From: Peribacillus deserti
GTDB taxonomy: Bacteria; Bacillota; Bacilli; Bacillales; DSM-1321
Length of the DNA: 64,000 nt
Assembly: GCF_016909175.1 (NCBI RefSeq)
Contig: NZ_JAFBFI010000002.1
Location: 310,001 to 374,000, forward strand
Reading direction: 5' to 3'
This document shows, one piece after another, positions 26,148 through 34,803 of the stretch. Position 1 is the first letter of the stretch, and each line of letters starts with the position of its first letter. The notes below the pieces were generated by a model. It was not told where the DNA came from, ran no database searches, and saw nothing but the letters and a program-made list of their open reading frames with translations. The position numbers and the translations under genes were made by a program.

Positions 26148-28121
26148 TTATTGGACCTCCTCTTCAACGTGGATATTTTCATTTTCAAGTATGTTCGTTT
26201 CATCTTCTAAGCTAAAGGCAACATTGGATTCAATCCATTTCCGGCGCGGCTCTACTTTATCGCCCATCAGGGTTGTAACCCGTCTTTCTGCCCTAGCGAT
26301 ATCATCGATCCTCACACGGATCAGCGTTCTTGATTCGGGGTTCATTGTCGTTTCCCAAAGCTGATCAGCATTCATTTCACCTAAACCTTTATAGCGCTGG
26401 ATCATATATCCCTTGCCGACCTTCTTCATAGCCCCCTGGAGCTCCTCATCGCTCCAGGCGTATTCCACTACTTCTTTTTTGCCGGCACCCTTAGATACCT
26501 TATACAAAGGCGGAAGTGCGATGTAAACCTTGCCAGCCTCAAACAGCGGCTTCATATAGCGGTAGAAGAACGTTAACAGCAATACCTGGATATGTGCCCC
26601 ATCCGTATCAGCATCTGTCATAATGATGACTTTGTCATAATTAATGTCTTCTACGCTGAATTCAGGACCGACTCCCCCGCCGATCGCATGGATTATTGTA
26701 TTAATCTCTTCGTTTTTAAATATGTCCTGAAGCTTTGCTTTTTCTGTGTTGATTACCTTGCCCCTAAGCGGAAGAACAGCCTGAAAACGCCGGTCACGGC
26801 CCTGTTTGGCCGACCCGCCTGCAGAATCTCCCTCAACCAGGTATATCTCGTTTCTTTGCGGATTGCGGGACTGAGCCGGAGTTAACTTCCCGGACAGGAT
26901 GGCTTCATTTTTCTTTCTTTTTTTTCCTCCCCTGGCTTCTTCACGTGCTTTTCTTGCTGCTTCCCGGGCCTGGTAAGCTTTAATTGACTTTTTAATTAAT
27001 AAGGAGCTGATATCAGGATTCTCGGCTAGAAAGTATGCGAGATGTTCAGAAACCATAGCATCTACGCTGGAACGCGCTTCGCTTGTCCCAAGCTTGCTTT
27101 TTGTCTGTCCTTCAAATTGCAGGAGTTCTTCAGGTATTCTTACCGAAACAATAGCTGAAAGTCCTTCGCGTATATCAGAGCCTTCCAGGTTCTTATCTTT
27201 CTCCTTTAATAACCCCATTTTACGCGCGTACTCATTGAAAACACGGGTCATAGCCGTTTTGGCACCCACTTCATGAGTACCGCCATCTTTTGTTCTTACA
27301 TTATTAACAAAGCTGAGGATATTTTCAGAATATCCGTCGTTAAATTGAAAGGCAAAATCCACTTCTATGCTGTTTTGCTCTCCTTCTAAGCTTACTACCT
27401 TGTGCAGAGTGTCTTTTTCTTCGTTCAAATACTCAACAAAGGCTTGGATCCCTGTTTCATAATGAAACACTTCACGAAGGCGGTCACGCTCATCTACTAA
27501 TTCTATTTTCATTCCCTTTAACAGAAAGGCAGACTCTCTCAGCCGTTCACATAAAGTTTCATAATTATAAGTTGTTGCTGAGAAAATGGATGGATCCGGC
27601 TTAAAGTAAATGGTTGTACCCGTCTGGTTTGTTTTGCCTACTTTTTCAAGCGTAGTCTCCGGCTTTCCGCCGTTAATAAAACGCTGCTGATAAACAAAGC
27701 CATCTCTTTTAATCGTAACGATGAGCCATTCGGAGAGCGCATTAACAACAGAGGCGCCTACCCCGTGGAGCCCTCCGCTTGTTTTATAGCCTCCCTGTCC
27801 AAATTTGCCGCCTGCGTGAAGGACAGTAAGAATAACTTCTGGAGTGGGTCTTCCTAATTTATGCATTCCGACAGGCATCCCTCTGCCTTTATCTTCCACT
27901 GAAATGCTATTGTCTTTATGAATCTTTACCGTTATATGATTTCCGTAGCCAGCCAGTGCTTCGTCTACAGAATTATCTACAATTTCATAGACTAGATGAT
28001 GAAGTCCTCTCGTATCCGTGCTGCCAATATACATTCCGGGTCTTTTTCTAACCGCTTCAAGGCCCTCGAGTACCTGGATCGCATCATCATTATATTCAAT
28101 TTGTTTAGCATTTCTTGACAC
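26148..28121 (-). CDS. parE: DNA topoisomerase IV subunit B
   Basis: 657-residue GHKL ATPase subunit. ATP site: EIVDNSVDEALAG and GRGMPVGMH, GGLHGVGASVVNALS; TOPRIM Mg site: LVEGDSAGGSAKQGRDR and MTDADTDGAHI. I use the GTG at 28121 with AGAAAGGGGATTTTCA upstream, giving the family's usual length; an ATG at 28145 would add eight unconserved residues. It is followed by parC in one operon. Confidence 0.97.
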   Translation of the reverse strand: MSRNAKQIEYNDDAIQVLEGLEAVRKRPGMYIGSTDTRGLHHLVYEIVDNSVDEALAGYGNHITVKIHKDNSISVEDKGRGMPVGMHKLGRPTPEVILTVLHAGGKFGQGGYKTSGGLHGVGASVVNALSEWLIVTIKRDGFVYQQRFINGGKPETTLEKVGKTNQTGTTIYFKPDPSIFSATTYNYETLCERLRESAFLLKGMKIELVDERDRLREVFHYETGIQAFVEYLNEEKDTLHKVVSLEGEQNSIEVDFAFQFNDGYSENILSFVNNVRTKDGGTHEVGAKTAMTRVFNEYARKMGLLKEKDKNLEGSDIREGLSAIVSVRIPEELLQFEGQTKSKLGTSEARSSVDAMVSEHLAYFLAENPDISSLLIKKSIKAYQAREAARKAREEARGGKKRKKNEAILSGKLTPAQSRNPQRNEIYLVEGDSAGGSAKQGRDRRFQAVLPLRGKVINTEKAKLQDIFKNEEINTIIHAIGGGVGPEFSVEDINYDKVIIMTDADTDGAHIQVLLLTFFYRYMKPLFEAGKVYIALPPLYKVSKGAGKKEVVEYAWSDEELQGAMKKVGKGYMIQRYKGLGEMNADQLWETTMNPESRTLIRVRIDDIARAERRVTTLMGDKVEPRRKWIESNVAFSLEDETNILENENIHVEEEVQ

Positions 28122-28236
28122 TGAAAATCCCCTTTCTAAACACACGAAGCCGTTCTAAATCACAAAAACCCTTGTATTCTTTCTATAATGGATTTTTGTT
28201 TAGTTGATTCTTTTATTATAAAACAAATCCTGAAAA

Positions 28237-28250
28237 AGAACAAATGTTCG
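28237..28250. promoter_or_regulatory. LexA (SOS) box upstream of parE
   Basis: On the minus strand CGAACATTTGTTCT, against the Bacillus consensus CGAACRNRYGTTYC (12 of 14). It is 116 bp before the parE start. Bacillus subtilis parEC is known to belong to the LexA regulon as I recall it, so this fits. Confidence 0.6.
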
Positions 28251-28504
28251 TATTTTATTTCTATTTTATCCCGCCAGGTCTTCTTTTTTGTCTGCTGGCA
28301 TCTCACATTCATTTTAGCGGTTATTTCACATTTGGCAAATAAGCGTTTAAAAATTAAATAGATTCAGGCTGCATTAGCCGCTTATTCTTTCCTGATTGTA
28401 AAATGGTTTCTCCAATATTTTCAAGTTAAAGTTTTTCTCTTATTTGCGGAATATATGCAGTTGTCCTTCACTTTGCCCTGGTAAGTATATCACTTTTTTT
28501 ATGC

Positions 28505-28538
28505 ATAACAAAAGGGAGCAGTCAAATCTGCTCCCTTT
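28505..28538 (-). terminator. Terminator of the CoA-binding gene
   Basis: Perfect stem AAAGGGAGCAG / CTGCTCCCTTT, six-base loop, with a T-rich minus-strand tail interrupted by GTTATGCA. Confidence 0.7.
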
Positions 28539-28547
28539 AACAGCCGC

Positions 28548-28964
28548 TTATTTTGTAATCGCATGCTCAACCTTAATGCAGCGATCCATGATGACCGTAT
28601 ATCCTTTTTCCTTCAGAAAATCATAGGCTTCCTGATTATAAAGTCCAAGCTGGGCCCAGAAGATATCAGCATCGATCTCCGCAAATTCCTTTGCCACTCC
28701 GGGAAGGTATTCAGACCGGCGGAACACATTAACAATATCAACATGTCCTTCAATTTCTTTTAAAGTCTTTACAGGCGCAACCCCTAAAATTTCTTCCGCT
28801 GCAGTTGGATTTACGGGGATAATCTCGTATCCAGCTCTCTGCATGGCTTCGGATACCATGTAGGATGTTTTTTCAGGATTTTCCGACAGTCCTACAACCG
28901 CTATGCGCTTAGCCTTCTTTAATATTCTGCCTATCTCTTCACGCGACGGATTTTCTATATTCAT
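28548..28964 (-). CDS. yneT: CoA-binding domain protein (YccU/YneT family)
   Basis: 138-residue protein that is a single Rossmann-type CoA-binding domain like that of succinyl-CoA synthetase alpha: KRIAVVGLSENPEKTSY (around 19-35), the GYEIIPVNP strand and DIFWAQLGLYN near 100. It lacks a catalytic partner domain; function is unknown. I start at the ATG at 28964, eleven bases after GGAGGGG; the longer frame to 29018 would swallow the ribosome site. Same neighbour of plsY as in B. subtilis. Confidence 0.85.
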   Translation of the reverse strand: MNIENPSREEIGRILKKAKRIAVVGLSENPEKTSYMVSEAMQRAGYEIIPVNPTAAEEILGVAPVKTLKEIEGHVDIVNVFRRSEYLPGVAKEFAEIDADIFWAQLGLYNQEAYDFLKEKGYTVIMDRCIKVEHAITK

Positions 28965-29206
28965 TTCTTTCATCCCCTCCAGTGAAATTTTTGTTCCCAG
29001 CCAGTTGGTACTGCCCATTTATTATACCCCTTTTCCAGATAATGACTCTTTTTCCCTTATTTTTCCCTTGTTTTCGCGGATTGTTCCAGGAGCGATTTCT
29101 GCTACTCTAAACTTAGAAAAAAATTAATATTGCATCAACAATTAATGGATTTTTATTAAACTCATGGTAAAATAAAAAAACATTATGCTAGAAAGGGCTA
29201 GAAGAT

Positions 29207-29803
29207 ATGACAATAGTTGTTTTGGTACTGGCTTACCTGATCGGCTCTATTCCTTCTGGGCTGATTATCGGGAAGCTCTTCTATAAAACGGATATTAGGC
29301 AGCACGGAAGCGGTAATCTCGGGGGAACCAATACGTTCCGGATTCTTGGCAAAAAAGCGGGTATGATCGTCACCTTGATGGATATCCTGAAAGGAACGCT
29401 TGCTACAGTTCTACCCCTTCTTCTGGGTGTAGAGATTCATCCTCTGCTGGCAGGAGTATTCGCCGTATTGGGACATATGTATCCTATATTCGCAGGGTTT
29501 AAAGGCGGAAAAGCGGTTGCCACTTCAGGGGGATTAATCCTCGGCTATGTTCCCTTAATGTTTATAATGGTTTTAGCTATCTTTTTTATTTGCTTATACA
29601 TAACGAAATACGTATCGCTTTCTTCTATTTTGACCGCTGTTAGTGCCTTAATTTATACGATCATCATCCGAGATATTCCTTTGATTATCGTAGTATCGGT
29701 TCTAGCCATATTTATCATCTACAGACATAGAGCAAATCTCGGCAGAATCAAGAATGGAACTGAACCGAAAATTAAATGGCTTTCCAAAAAACGGGTAGAT
29801 TGA
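29207..29803 (+). CDS. plsY: Acyl-phosphate:glycerol-3-phosphate acyltransferase
   Basis: 198-residue inner-membrane enzyme making lysophosphatidic acid, the first step of phospholipid synthesis. The three conserved motifs are visible: [16 protein letters not shown] (about 34-49), [18 protein letters not shown] (about 90-107) and the [15 protein letters not shown] tail. Five membrane segments. Start follows GAAAGGGCTAGAAGAT. Divergent from yneT, as in Bacillus. Confidence 0.96.
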   Translation: MTIVVLVLAYLIGSIPSGLIIGKLFYKTDIRQHGSGNLGGTNTFRILGKKAGMIVTLMDILKGTLATVLPLLLGVEIHPLLAGVFAVLGHMYPIFAGFKGGKAVATSGGLILGYVPLMFIMVLAIFFICLYITKYVSLSSILTAVSALIYTIIIRDIPLIIVVSVLAIFIIYRHRANLGRIKNGTEPKIKWLSKKRVD

Positions 29804-29819
29804 ATCTATCTGTTTTTTC
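29789..29819 (+). terminator. Terminator of plsY
   Basis: Stem AAACGGGTAGATT / AATCTATCTGTTT with two G-U pairs, ending in TTTTTTCTTT; it overlaps the stop codon. Confidence 0.8.
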
Positions 29820-29886
29820 TTTAGGCTCCTTTCTTAAAGATTGTTGTTATTTAATAAGTTTTACAAAGTCATCTCATTGTTAAATT

Positions 29887-30015
29887 AGGTTGATTGGAGC
29901 GTAAGGTGCGAGACTCCTGCGGGAGCAGCGGGACAGGTCAGACCCCGCAGGCAAAGCCTAGGAGGCTCACCGCCCGCCCCGCGGAAAGCGAGCATCCTGG
30001 AGAGGAAATCAACCT
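29887..30015. repeat. GC-rich dispersed repeat element with inverted ends
   Basis: A 129-bp block bounded by AGGTTGATT and its exact inverse AATCAACCT. Inside, the sequence is far more GC-rich than the surroundings and can fold (GACTCCTGCGGGAGC and ACCCCGCAGG, CCGCCCGCCCCGCGG). I recognise it as the kind of intergenic element repeated across many Bacillaceae genomes; no ORF. It occupies most of the gap 29804-30124. Confidence 0.75.
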
Positions 30016-30124
30016 CCTTGTTCGATAGCGACAAAGTTTGCGAAAACAGCCTTTCTTTAAAAAGAAACCAGCTAGAAATCCTATTGATCTTTGAAAAATT
30101 TCCATAAGATTTATGTCGTATGAT

Positions 30125-30403
30125 TCATAGTAAGTGAAATATTGGGAAATATAAGAAAAGAGGAATAATAAGAAAATATGCTGTGACTATCAGTTCTTCC
30201 TGTTTTATCTTCTTTACGTTATATAAATAAAGAAGTGAACAAACGAAATAAGCCGGATAAATGACAAGGATGATAATCATAGCACCCAGCATTACATGGG
30301 CTGGACGATCCGTAAAATACGCAATAACGGGCACAGCGGTCCATTGCATGAAAACAAAGCAAACAAGCGACAGCCAGAAACCTGCAGGCAGCCAGCGCAG
30401 CAT
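30125..30403 (-). CDS. Small membrane protein, unknown function
   Basis: 92 residues with three hydrophobic segments (about 8-26, 37-59 and 70-90). No family recognised. GGGGTTGGATAT precedes the ATG at 30403, supporting translation. It stands alone between the repeat element and the divergent CapA gene. Confidence 0.55.
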   Translation of the reverse strand: MLRWLPAGFWLSLVCFVFMQWTAVPVIAYFTDRPAHVMLGAMIIILVIYPAYFVCSLLYLYNVKKIKQEELIVTAYFLIIPLFLYFPIFHLL

Positions 30404-30591
30404 ATATCCAACCCCTAACTGTAATTATAATCAGGCAAGCCCAGTTCTAGATGAAATCTCTCCTCCTTTATTTTATCCACATGATTACACAACATGCTTG
30501 TAATCTTCCAATGAAATACATAAAAAATTATATATTCCTGTCTCAAATCCATATATTATTATATAAACTAGTCTAAAAGCAGGTGTTATAG

Positions 30592-31740
30592 ATGAAAAAA
30601 AACTATATAACCGGTGCAATTGTATGTGTGTTCCTTATCGTTCTGATTTCTACTTCCATATTATACATAGACAAAAAAAGCAATCGGCCGGAAAACAGCA
30701 GCGGCCGCTTTACTAGTCTCAGCACGCGGGGAAGCTCATTAGAAACGAAGAACTATCAAACAAGCGCAACTCTTGGTGCCATTGGTGATGTTCTGATTCA
30801 TGATGTTGTATATAAGGATGCATATCGTAAAGGAACTTATGATTTTGATAAAATGTTTAAGCCTGTTATGCCTTACTTACAAAAGCCAGATGTGCTGGTA
30901 GCCAACCAGGAATCCATGATCGGTGGCGAAAAACTCGGCCTTTCATCGTATCCTTCCTTTAATAGTCCATATGAAGTTGGAGATACGTTAAAAAGAGCCG
31001 GAGTGGATATAGTGACCATAGCAAATAATCATTCTATGGATCATGGAGAAAAAGCCTTATTGAGTGCCATCAGCCATTATAATAAGCTGGAACTCCCCTA
31101 CACTGGTGCCTATAAAAATTGGGAGGATAGTAAGTCCCTGCGCATTATGTCCCGAAATGGAATCTCTTTTGTCTTCCTTGCTTACACATATGGCTTAAAC
31201 GGAAATGTCCTGCCAAAAGACAAGCCATATATAGTTGATTTATTTGACATCCATTCCGTTGTAAAAGATATAGCATATGCAAAGAAATTTGCCGATGTAG
31301 TGGTTGTCAGCACCCATTGGGGGACAGAGTATCAGCGCCTGCCTTCTCAGGAACAAAAAGGATGGGCTGAAAGGATGGCTGAAGCAGGCGCAGATGTAAT
31401 TATCGGCCACCACCCTCATGTTCTCCAGCCGATTCAATGGGTAAAAGCGAATGGAAAACAAACACTCGTCATCTACTCACTGGGGAATTTTTTGTCAGGA
31501 CAAATCAGAGATTATAAAGATATTGGCGGTATCTTAACCGTAAAGGTAACTAAAAAAGTAAGAAACAAGTCAAAGCAAGTATCGGTTGACAGCTTTAGTT
31601 TTATTCCAACTTATGTTACCAGCCAGAACAGAAAGAATTTTCGAGTTCTCCCGCTATCACAGGCGGAAAAAATGGGTCTCATCAAAAAGCCGGAATCTTA
31701 CACAGAAACCATGGCGCATATGTCTCAATGGGCAAAATAA
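30592..31740 (+). CDS. CapA family metallophosphoesterase-like protein
   Basis: 382 residues: a signal anchor at about 8-28, then a CapA (PGA_cap) domain with GAIGDVLIHD-type metal motif near 65, VANQESMI, IANNHSMDHG near 145, STHWGTEYQ near 240 and IIGHHPHVLQP near 270. Proteins of this group support poly-gamma-glutamate capsule synthesis or act as extracellular phosphoesterases; capB/capC are not next to it, so the second is as likely. Start follows AGCAGGTGTTATAG. Confidence 0.85.
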   Translation: MKKNYITGAIVCVFLIVLISTSILYIDKKSNRPENSSGRFTSLSTRGSSLETKNYQTSATLGAIGDVLIHDVVYKDAYRKGTYDFDKMFKPVMPYLQKPDVLVANQESMIGGEKLGLSSYPSFNSPYEVGDTLKRAGVDIVTIANNHSMDHGEKALLSAISHYNKLELPYTGAYKNWEDSKSLRIMSRNGISFVFLAYTYGLNGNVLPKDKPYIVDLFDIHSVVKDIAYAKKFADVVVVSTHWGTEYQRLPSQEQKGWAERMAEAGADVIIGHHPHVLQPIQWVKANGKQTLVIYSLGNFLSGQIRDYKDIGGILTVKVTKKVRNKSKQVSVDSFSFIPTYVTSQNRKNFRVLPLSQAEKMGLIKKPESYTETMAHMSQWAK

Positions 31741-31771
31741 TGGAAGCAGCCATGTGCTGCTTCCATTATTA
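31739..31771 (+). terminator. Terminator of the CapA gene
   Basis: Perfect stem AATGGAAGCAGC / GCTGCTTCCATT, five-base loop, ATTAT tail. Confidence 0.8.
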
Positions 31772-32236
31772 TATGAAATGAACCGTCCAGCACCTGCATG
31801 GAAGACATGAGAGGGCATTTCATCTTTTGAACCCCTATTTTCAACTCCTAAAAGAATTCCTGATTATTGCATAATCACAAACAAGGTGCACAGCTAAAAT
31901 TTCCGCCTCATCCAGCCTCCTCCTGCATAATCAGCCGTTAACAAGTATACCTCCAAGGTTATGCCCAGGTATCTTTCCTTTGAAATGGAGGAAATATTAT
32001 CTCCTCCATAATCTTCCGTTTAATAAAATGTGGTTCGTCCCATTCCATTTGTACCGTTAAGAGATTTTGAACGGATCAGCATCAGAAATCCCTGTTTTGA
32101 ATTTCTTGTTTTTATAAAACAAATGGTATAGGGCAGTATGAATCCACCTGAACATCCCGAAGCGGCGTATTCGATATTTATCTCTGTATACACTATACTA
32201 AGAACTTGAGGATTTGCCGGAAGGAGTTATTTTAAA
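31772..32236. other. Intergenic region without a recognisable gene
   Basis: 465 bp. I see no ORF with a ribosome site on either strand, no clear hairpin and no RNA motif. The right end carries the ribosome site (GGAAGGAG) and presumably the promoter of the HesB-like gene. Confidence 0.5.
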
Positions 32237-32527
32237 ATGGAAATTAAAATCAGTGATGAAGCAGTTAAATGGTACACTGAAGAAATGAATCTGAAACAAG
32301 GCGGCTTTGTCCGTTTTATGGCTCGGTATGGCGGGTGCAGTACCGTACAAAGCGGGTTTTCTCTTGGCCTCAGTAATGATGAACCTATTAACCTTGGAGC
32401 TTCTGCTGTGAAAAACGGGATTACCTTTTTTGTAGAAGAAAGTGACTTATGGTACTTTGATAATCACGATTTAATCATTAATTTTAATGAAAGATTTAAT
32501 GAGCCAGAAATATCTTATGGCAATTAA
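32237..32527 (+). CDS. yneR: HesB/YadR/YfhF-like protein
   Basis: 96-residue protein of the HesB/IscA-like fold, YneR branch. It begins with ISDEAVKWYTEEM and has a single Cys in RYGGCSTVQSGFSLG, unlike true IscA/SufA scaffold proteins that carry C-x-C near the C-terminus, so Fe-S transfer is doubtful. In B. subtilis it is also near plsY. Start follows GGAAGGAGTTATTTTAAA. Confidence 0.85.
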   Translation: MEIKISDEAVKWYTEEMNLKQGGFVRFMARYGGCSTVQSGFSLGLSNDEPINLGASAVKNGITFFVEESDLWYFDNHDLIINFNERFNEPEISYGN

Positions 32528-32547
32528 CCTTCATTCTTCTATAATAT

Positions 32548-32581
32548 AATTCAGGCGGCATACACCGTCTGAATTTTTTTT
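32548..32581 (+). terminator. Terminator of yneR
   Basis: Stem AATTCAGGCGG / CCGTCTGAATT with one G-U pair and a strong T8 run. It ends just before the next ribosome site. Confidence 0.9.
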
Positions 32582-32595
32582 GAAAGGGTGAGAGT

Positions 32596-33312
32596 ATGAA
32601 AACTGATCCATTAATCGCGGCTGCCTCCTTCGTAAACTCCCAGTTTCCAGATTGTGAAGCAGCACTGCTGGCAGGAAGTGTTGTCCGAGGCGACTCCACT
32701 CCTACTTCTGATCTTGATCTCTTTATCTACATACCATCGCTTCAAAATGAGTATAGAGAATCCTTTTATGATGGAGAATGGATGATAGAAGCCTTCATAC
32801 ATACCTGTTCTTCTTATAAAAAGTACTTTGTCAGTGATTGTGAACGCGGCAGACCTTCACTTCCCCGCATGGTGGCAGAAGGAATAATCTTGAAAAACAG
32901 TCCTTCCATTCCAAAACTAAAAGAAGAGGCCGGTGCAATTCTGGCTCAAGGTCCAAAACCCTGGGATTCTGTTACCATTGATTCGAAACGATATATGTTA
33001 ACCGATTTACTGCTTGATTTAATAGGCACACAGAAGCGCGAAGAAGAAATATTTATTGCTGGAAAGCTCTCTGAGATACTTCACGAATTTATATTGCGGA
33101 CCAATGGCCAATGGGCTGGAAGCTCAAAGTGGATCTGGAAAGCGCTGCAAAACTATAATCCTGAAGTCGCCGGTGCATTTTTTGAAGCTTTTGAAAAGTA
33201 TTATAGAACAGGAGAAAAGAGTGCCATCATCGCCTTGGCTGATGCTAGTTTAGAACCATTTGGAGGCAGGCTTTTTGAAGGCTTTTCATTAGGAAAGCAA
33301 GAGGCTCCATGA
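32596..33312 (+). CDS. Nucleotidyltransferase-domain protein
   Basis: 238 residues. The polymerase-beta-like motif is GSVVRGDSTPTSDLDLFIY (around 27-45), i.e. GS followed by D-x-D as metal ligands; the C-terminal half is helical. Members of this superfamily include antibiotic nucleotidyltransferases and MNT-type toxins/antitoxins; nothing here identifies the substrate, and no HEPN partner gene is adjacent. Start follows GAAAGGGTGAGAGT. Confidence 0.75.
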   Translation: MKTDPLIAAASFVNSQFPDCEAALLAGSVVRGDSTPTSDLDLFIYIPSLQNEYRESFYDGEWMIEAFIHTCSSYKKYFVSDCERGRPSLPRMVAEGIILKNSPSIPKLKEEAGAILAQGPKPWDSVTIDSKRYMLTDLLLDLIGTQKREEEIFIAGKLSEILHEFILRTNGQWAGSSKWIWKALQNYNPEVAGAFFEAFEKYYRTGEKSAIIALADASLEPFGGRLFEGFSLGKQEAP

Positions 33313-33422
33313 AAACAGATAAGTAATAAACAGGAGTGTGAACAAGAGCTCTTCTCTATTCAATCATGTCAACAGAGATTAGCTGATTCATGTAAGCACA
33401 TGCCATGGGGCTGCCTGCGATC

Positions 33423-33472
33423 AAAACAGCAAAAAAGGAACTCGCAGTTCTGGTTCCTTTTTTTGCTGTTTT
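33423..33472. terminator. Long bidirectional terminator
   Basis: Left arm AAAACAGCAAAAAAGGAAC pairs with right arm GTTCCTTTTTTTGCTGTTTT around an 11-base loop. It separates the converging nucleotidyltransferase and PadR genes. Beyond it (33473-33566) TGCT...ATTTATTTC segments recur about 59 bp apart. Confidence 0.85.
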
Positions 33473-33566
33473 ATGCTCGAATTTATTTCATAACATCTAT
33501 TGTTGTTTTATGCTGTTTTTTTACAAAATGCATGCTTCGGATTTATTTCGCACGATTATTCATGAA

Positions 33567-33896
33567 TTACCCGCTGTAAAACAGGAGCTTGATCAACATG
33601 CTCTGAAAGTAGCTCCATTCTTTTTTTTGATCGTTTAATTCTTTATTACCTTCTTCAGTCAGATGGTAGTACTTTCTTCTTGGACCTTCTCGAGACTCCT
33701 TCCAGTAACTTTGGATTAATCCTCTTCCTTCTAGTTTTTTTAGCGCCGGATAGAGTGTACCTTCTTTCATTCTAAGATATCCTTCACTCTCCTTCTCTAT
33801 TTTTTCTGTTAATTCGTACCCATACATGTCTTTGGACTGCAAAAAAGTAAGAATAACCATTTCTGTTATGCCTTTTAATAGTTCAGATTTTCTCAT
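33567..33896 (-). CDS. PadR family transcriptional regulator
   Basis: 109-residue winged-helix repressor. Conserved PadR segments: KGITEMVILTFLQSKDMYGYELTEKIE, MKEGTLYPALKKLEGRGLIQSYW and GPRRKYYHLTEEG. ATG at 33896 follows GGAGGATTACA; the longer frame to 33995 reads through the operator. A palindrome sits 22 bp upstream of the start. The usual downstream DUF1700/membrane partner gene is missing; after the hairpin the next gene is on the other strand. Confidence 0.9.
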   Translation of the reverse strand: MRKSELLKGITEMVILTFLQSKDMYGYELTEKIEKESEGYLRMKEGTLYPALKKLEGRGLIQSYWKESREGPRRKYYHLTEEGNKELNDQKKEWSYFQSMLIKLLFYSG

Positions 33897-33917
33897 TGTA
33901 ATCCTCCTATCCACAGC

Positions 33918-33936
33918 TATATCGTCACGCGATATA
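33918..33936. promoter_or_regulatory. Probable PadR operator
   Basis: Perfect inverted repeat TATATCG-TCACG-CGATATA directly upstream of padR, with a partial copy (GTATCGTATAAC) about 16 bp further. ATA...TAT dyads are typical PadR targets; autoregulation is inferred. Confidence 0.65.
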
Positions 33937-34023
33937 CAAATTATCCACAACTGTATCGTATAACAACATAGTGTACAAAACAAGAAAAAAGCCATTTCAT
34001 TATCAGATAATGGCTTTCCTTGC

Positions 34024-34323
34024 TTACTTTTTATTTAAAAGAGGTTCTTCTATTCCTTCGGCCTTTAATATGTCCCTCTGTCGATCACCAAATAAATCAA
34101 AATGTGGATATCCTTCATTTCTAATATGAATCCATTCTCTTTGCAGACCATACTTCTTACCCCAATCTGCCAGCTTGTCCAAATCGCTGCAGCCCGCTTT
34201 CGTGACCGTATTACAGCCAGGAAAGCGATCATCAAGCCAATAATGAGTTAGAAAGGCAATTTCCCCTTGATCTATTTTGAGCTTCCAATTTTCTATATCT
34301 TTTCGTTTTATACCAAATGCCAT
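34024..34323 (-). CDS. yneQ: YneQ family protein
   Basis: 99-residue soluble protein, matched to B. subtilis YneQ by its place next to yneP and by its size and composition (Trp/Asp-rich, two Cys in GCNTVTKAGCSDLDKL). Function unknown. ATG at 34323 follows GAGGAGGGCTAGA. Confidence 0.7.
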   Translation of the reverse strand: MAFGIKRKDIENWKLKIDQGEIAFLTHYWLDDRFPGCNTVTKAGCSDLDKLADWGKKYGLQREWIHIRNEGYPHFDLFGDRQRDILKAEGIEEPLLNKK

Positions 34324-34376
34324 TCTAGCCCTCCTCTAAAAGAAAAGAGAGTTTCTTCATGAAACTCTCTGCTGCA

Positions 34377-34802
34377 TTAAGCTTCGTTTTTCTTATTCTT
34401 TTCATATGCTTCATGCCAGTCTGGGAATTTCTTTCTTACAGAAATGGGGCGGAAATTTTCAGCTTTGACACATACATGGGAAGAAAACCCTGTTAATGCA
34501 AGCTCTCCTGCGGCATTATACACTTCATATCCATACGTAACACGGATACCATCATATTTTTCAATCCAAGTTTTTACAGTGGCTGTTTCAGGATAACGCA
34601 CAGGTTTTCTATAGGAAGCTTGAATGTCAGTAACTGGAGAAAGGATGCCAGCCTCCTCCATATCTGCATATTTGAAGCCAAGATCCTGGATCAGCTGTGT
34701 TCTCCCTAGCTCCATCCATACAATATAATTGGCATGGTAGACAACACCCATCTGATCAGTTTCCCCGTAGCGTACATCTATTTTCTTTTCCGATACTAAC
34801 AT
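34377..34802 (-). CDS. yneP: Acyl-CoA thioesterase (hot-dog fold)
   Basis: 141-residue 4HBT/YbgC-type thioesterase: VRYGETDQMGVVYHANYIVWMELGRT carries the catalytic Asp (YGETDQMG) and the following His/Tyr, then the central hot-dog helix. Hydrolyses acyl-CoA. It starts 1 bp after the stop of the AAA gene, so translational coupling is likely, and is followed by yneQ. Confidence 0.88.
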   Translation of the reverse strand: MLVSEKKIDVRYGETDQMGVVYHANYIVWMELGRTQLIQDLGFKYADMEEAGILSPVTDIQASYRKPVRYPETATVKTWIEKYDGIRVTYGYEVYNAAGELALTGFSSHVCVKAENFRPISVRKKFPDWHEAYEKNKKNEA

Positions 34803-34803
34803 T

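Larger units (their letters stand above)
28122..28547. other. Intergenic region upstream of parE
   Basis: 426 bp with no convincing gene. It holds the promoter side of parEC, a LexA-like box and, at its left end, the terminator of the CoA-binding gene. The rest is AT-rich and shows nothing further. Confidence 0.6.

Noticed and set aside
29887-30015. tRNA, riboswitch or CRISPR leader
   Set aside because: No cloverleaf, no known aptamer core, and a single inverted-ended block; it fits a dispersed repeat.
33405-33638. 77-residue plus-strand ORF
   Set aside because: It runs through the long terminator hairpin and overlaps padR; no ribosome site.
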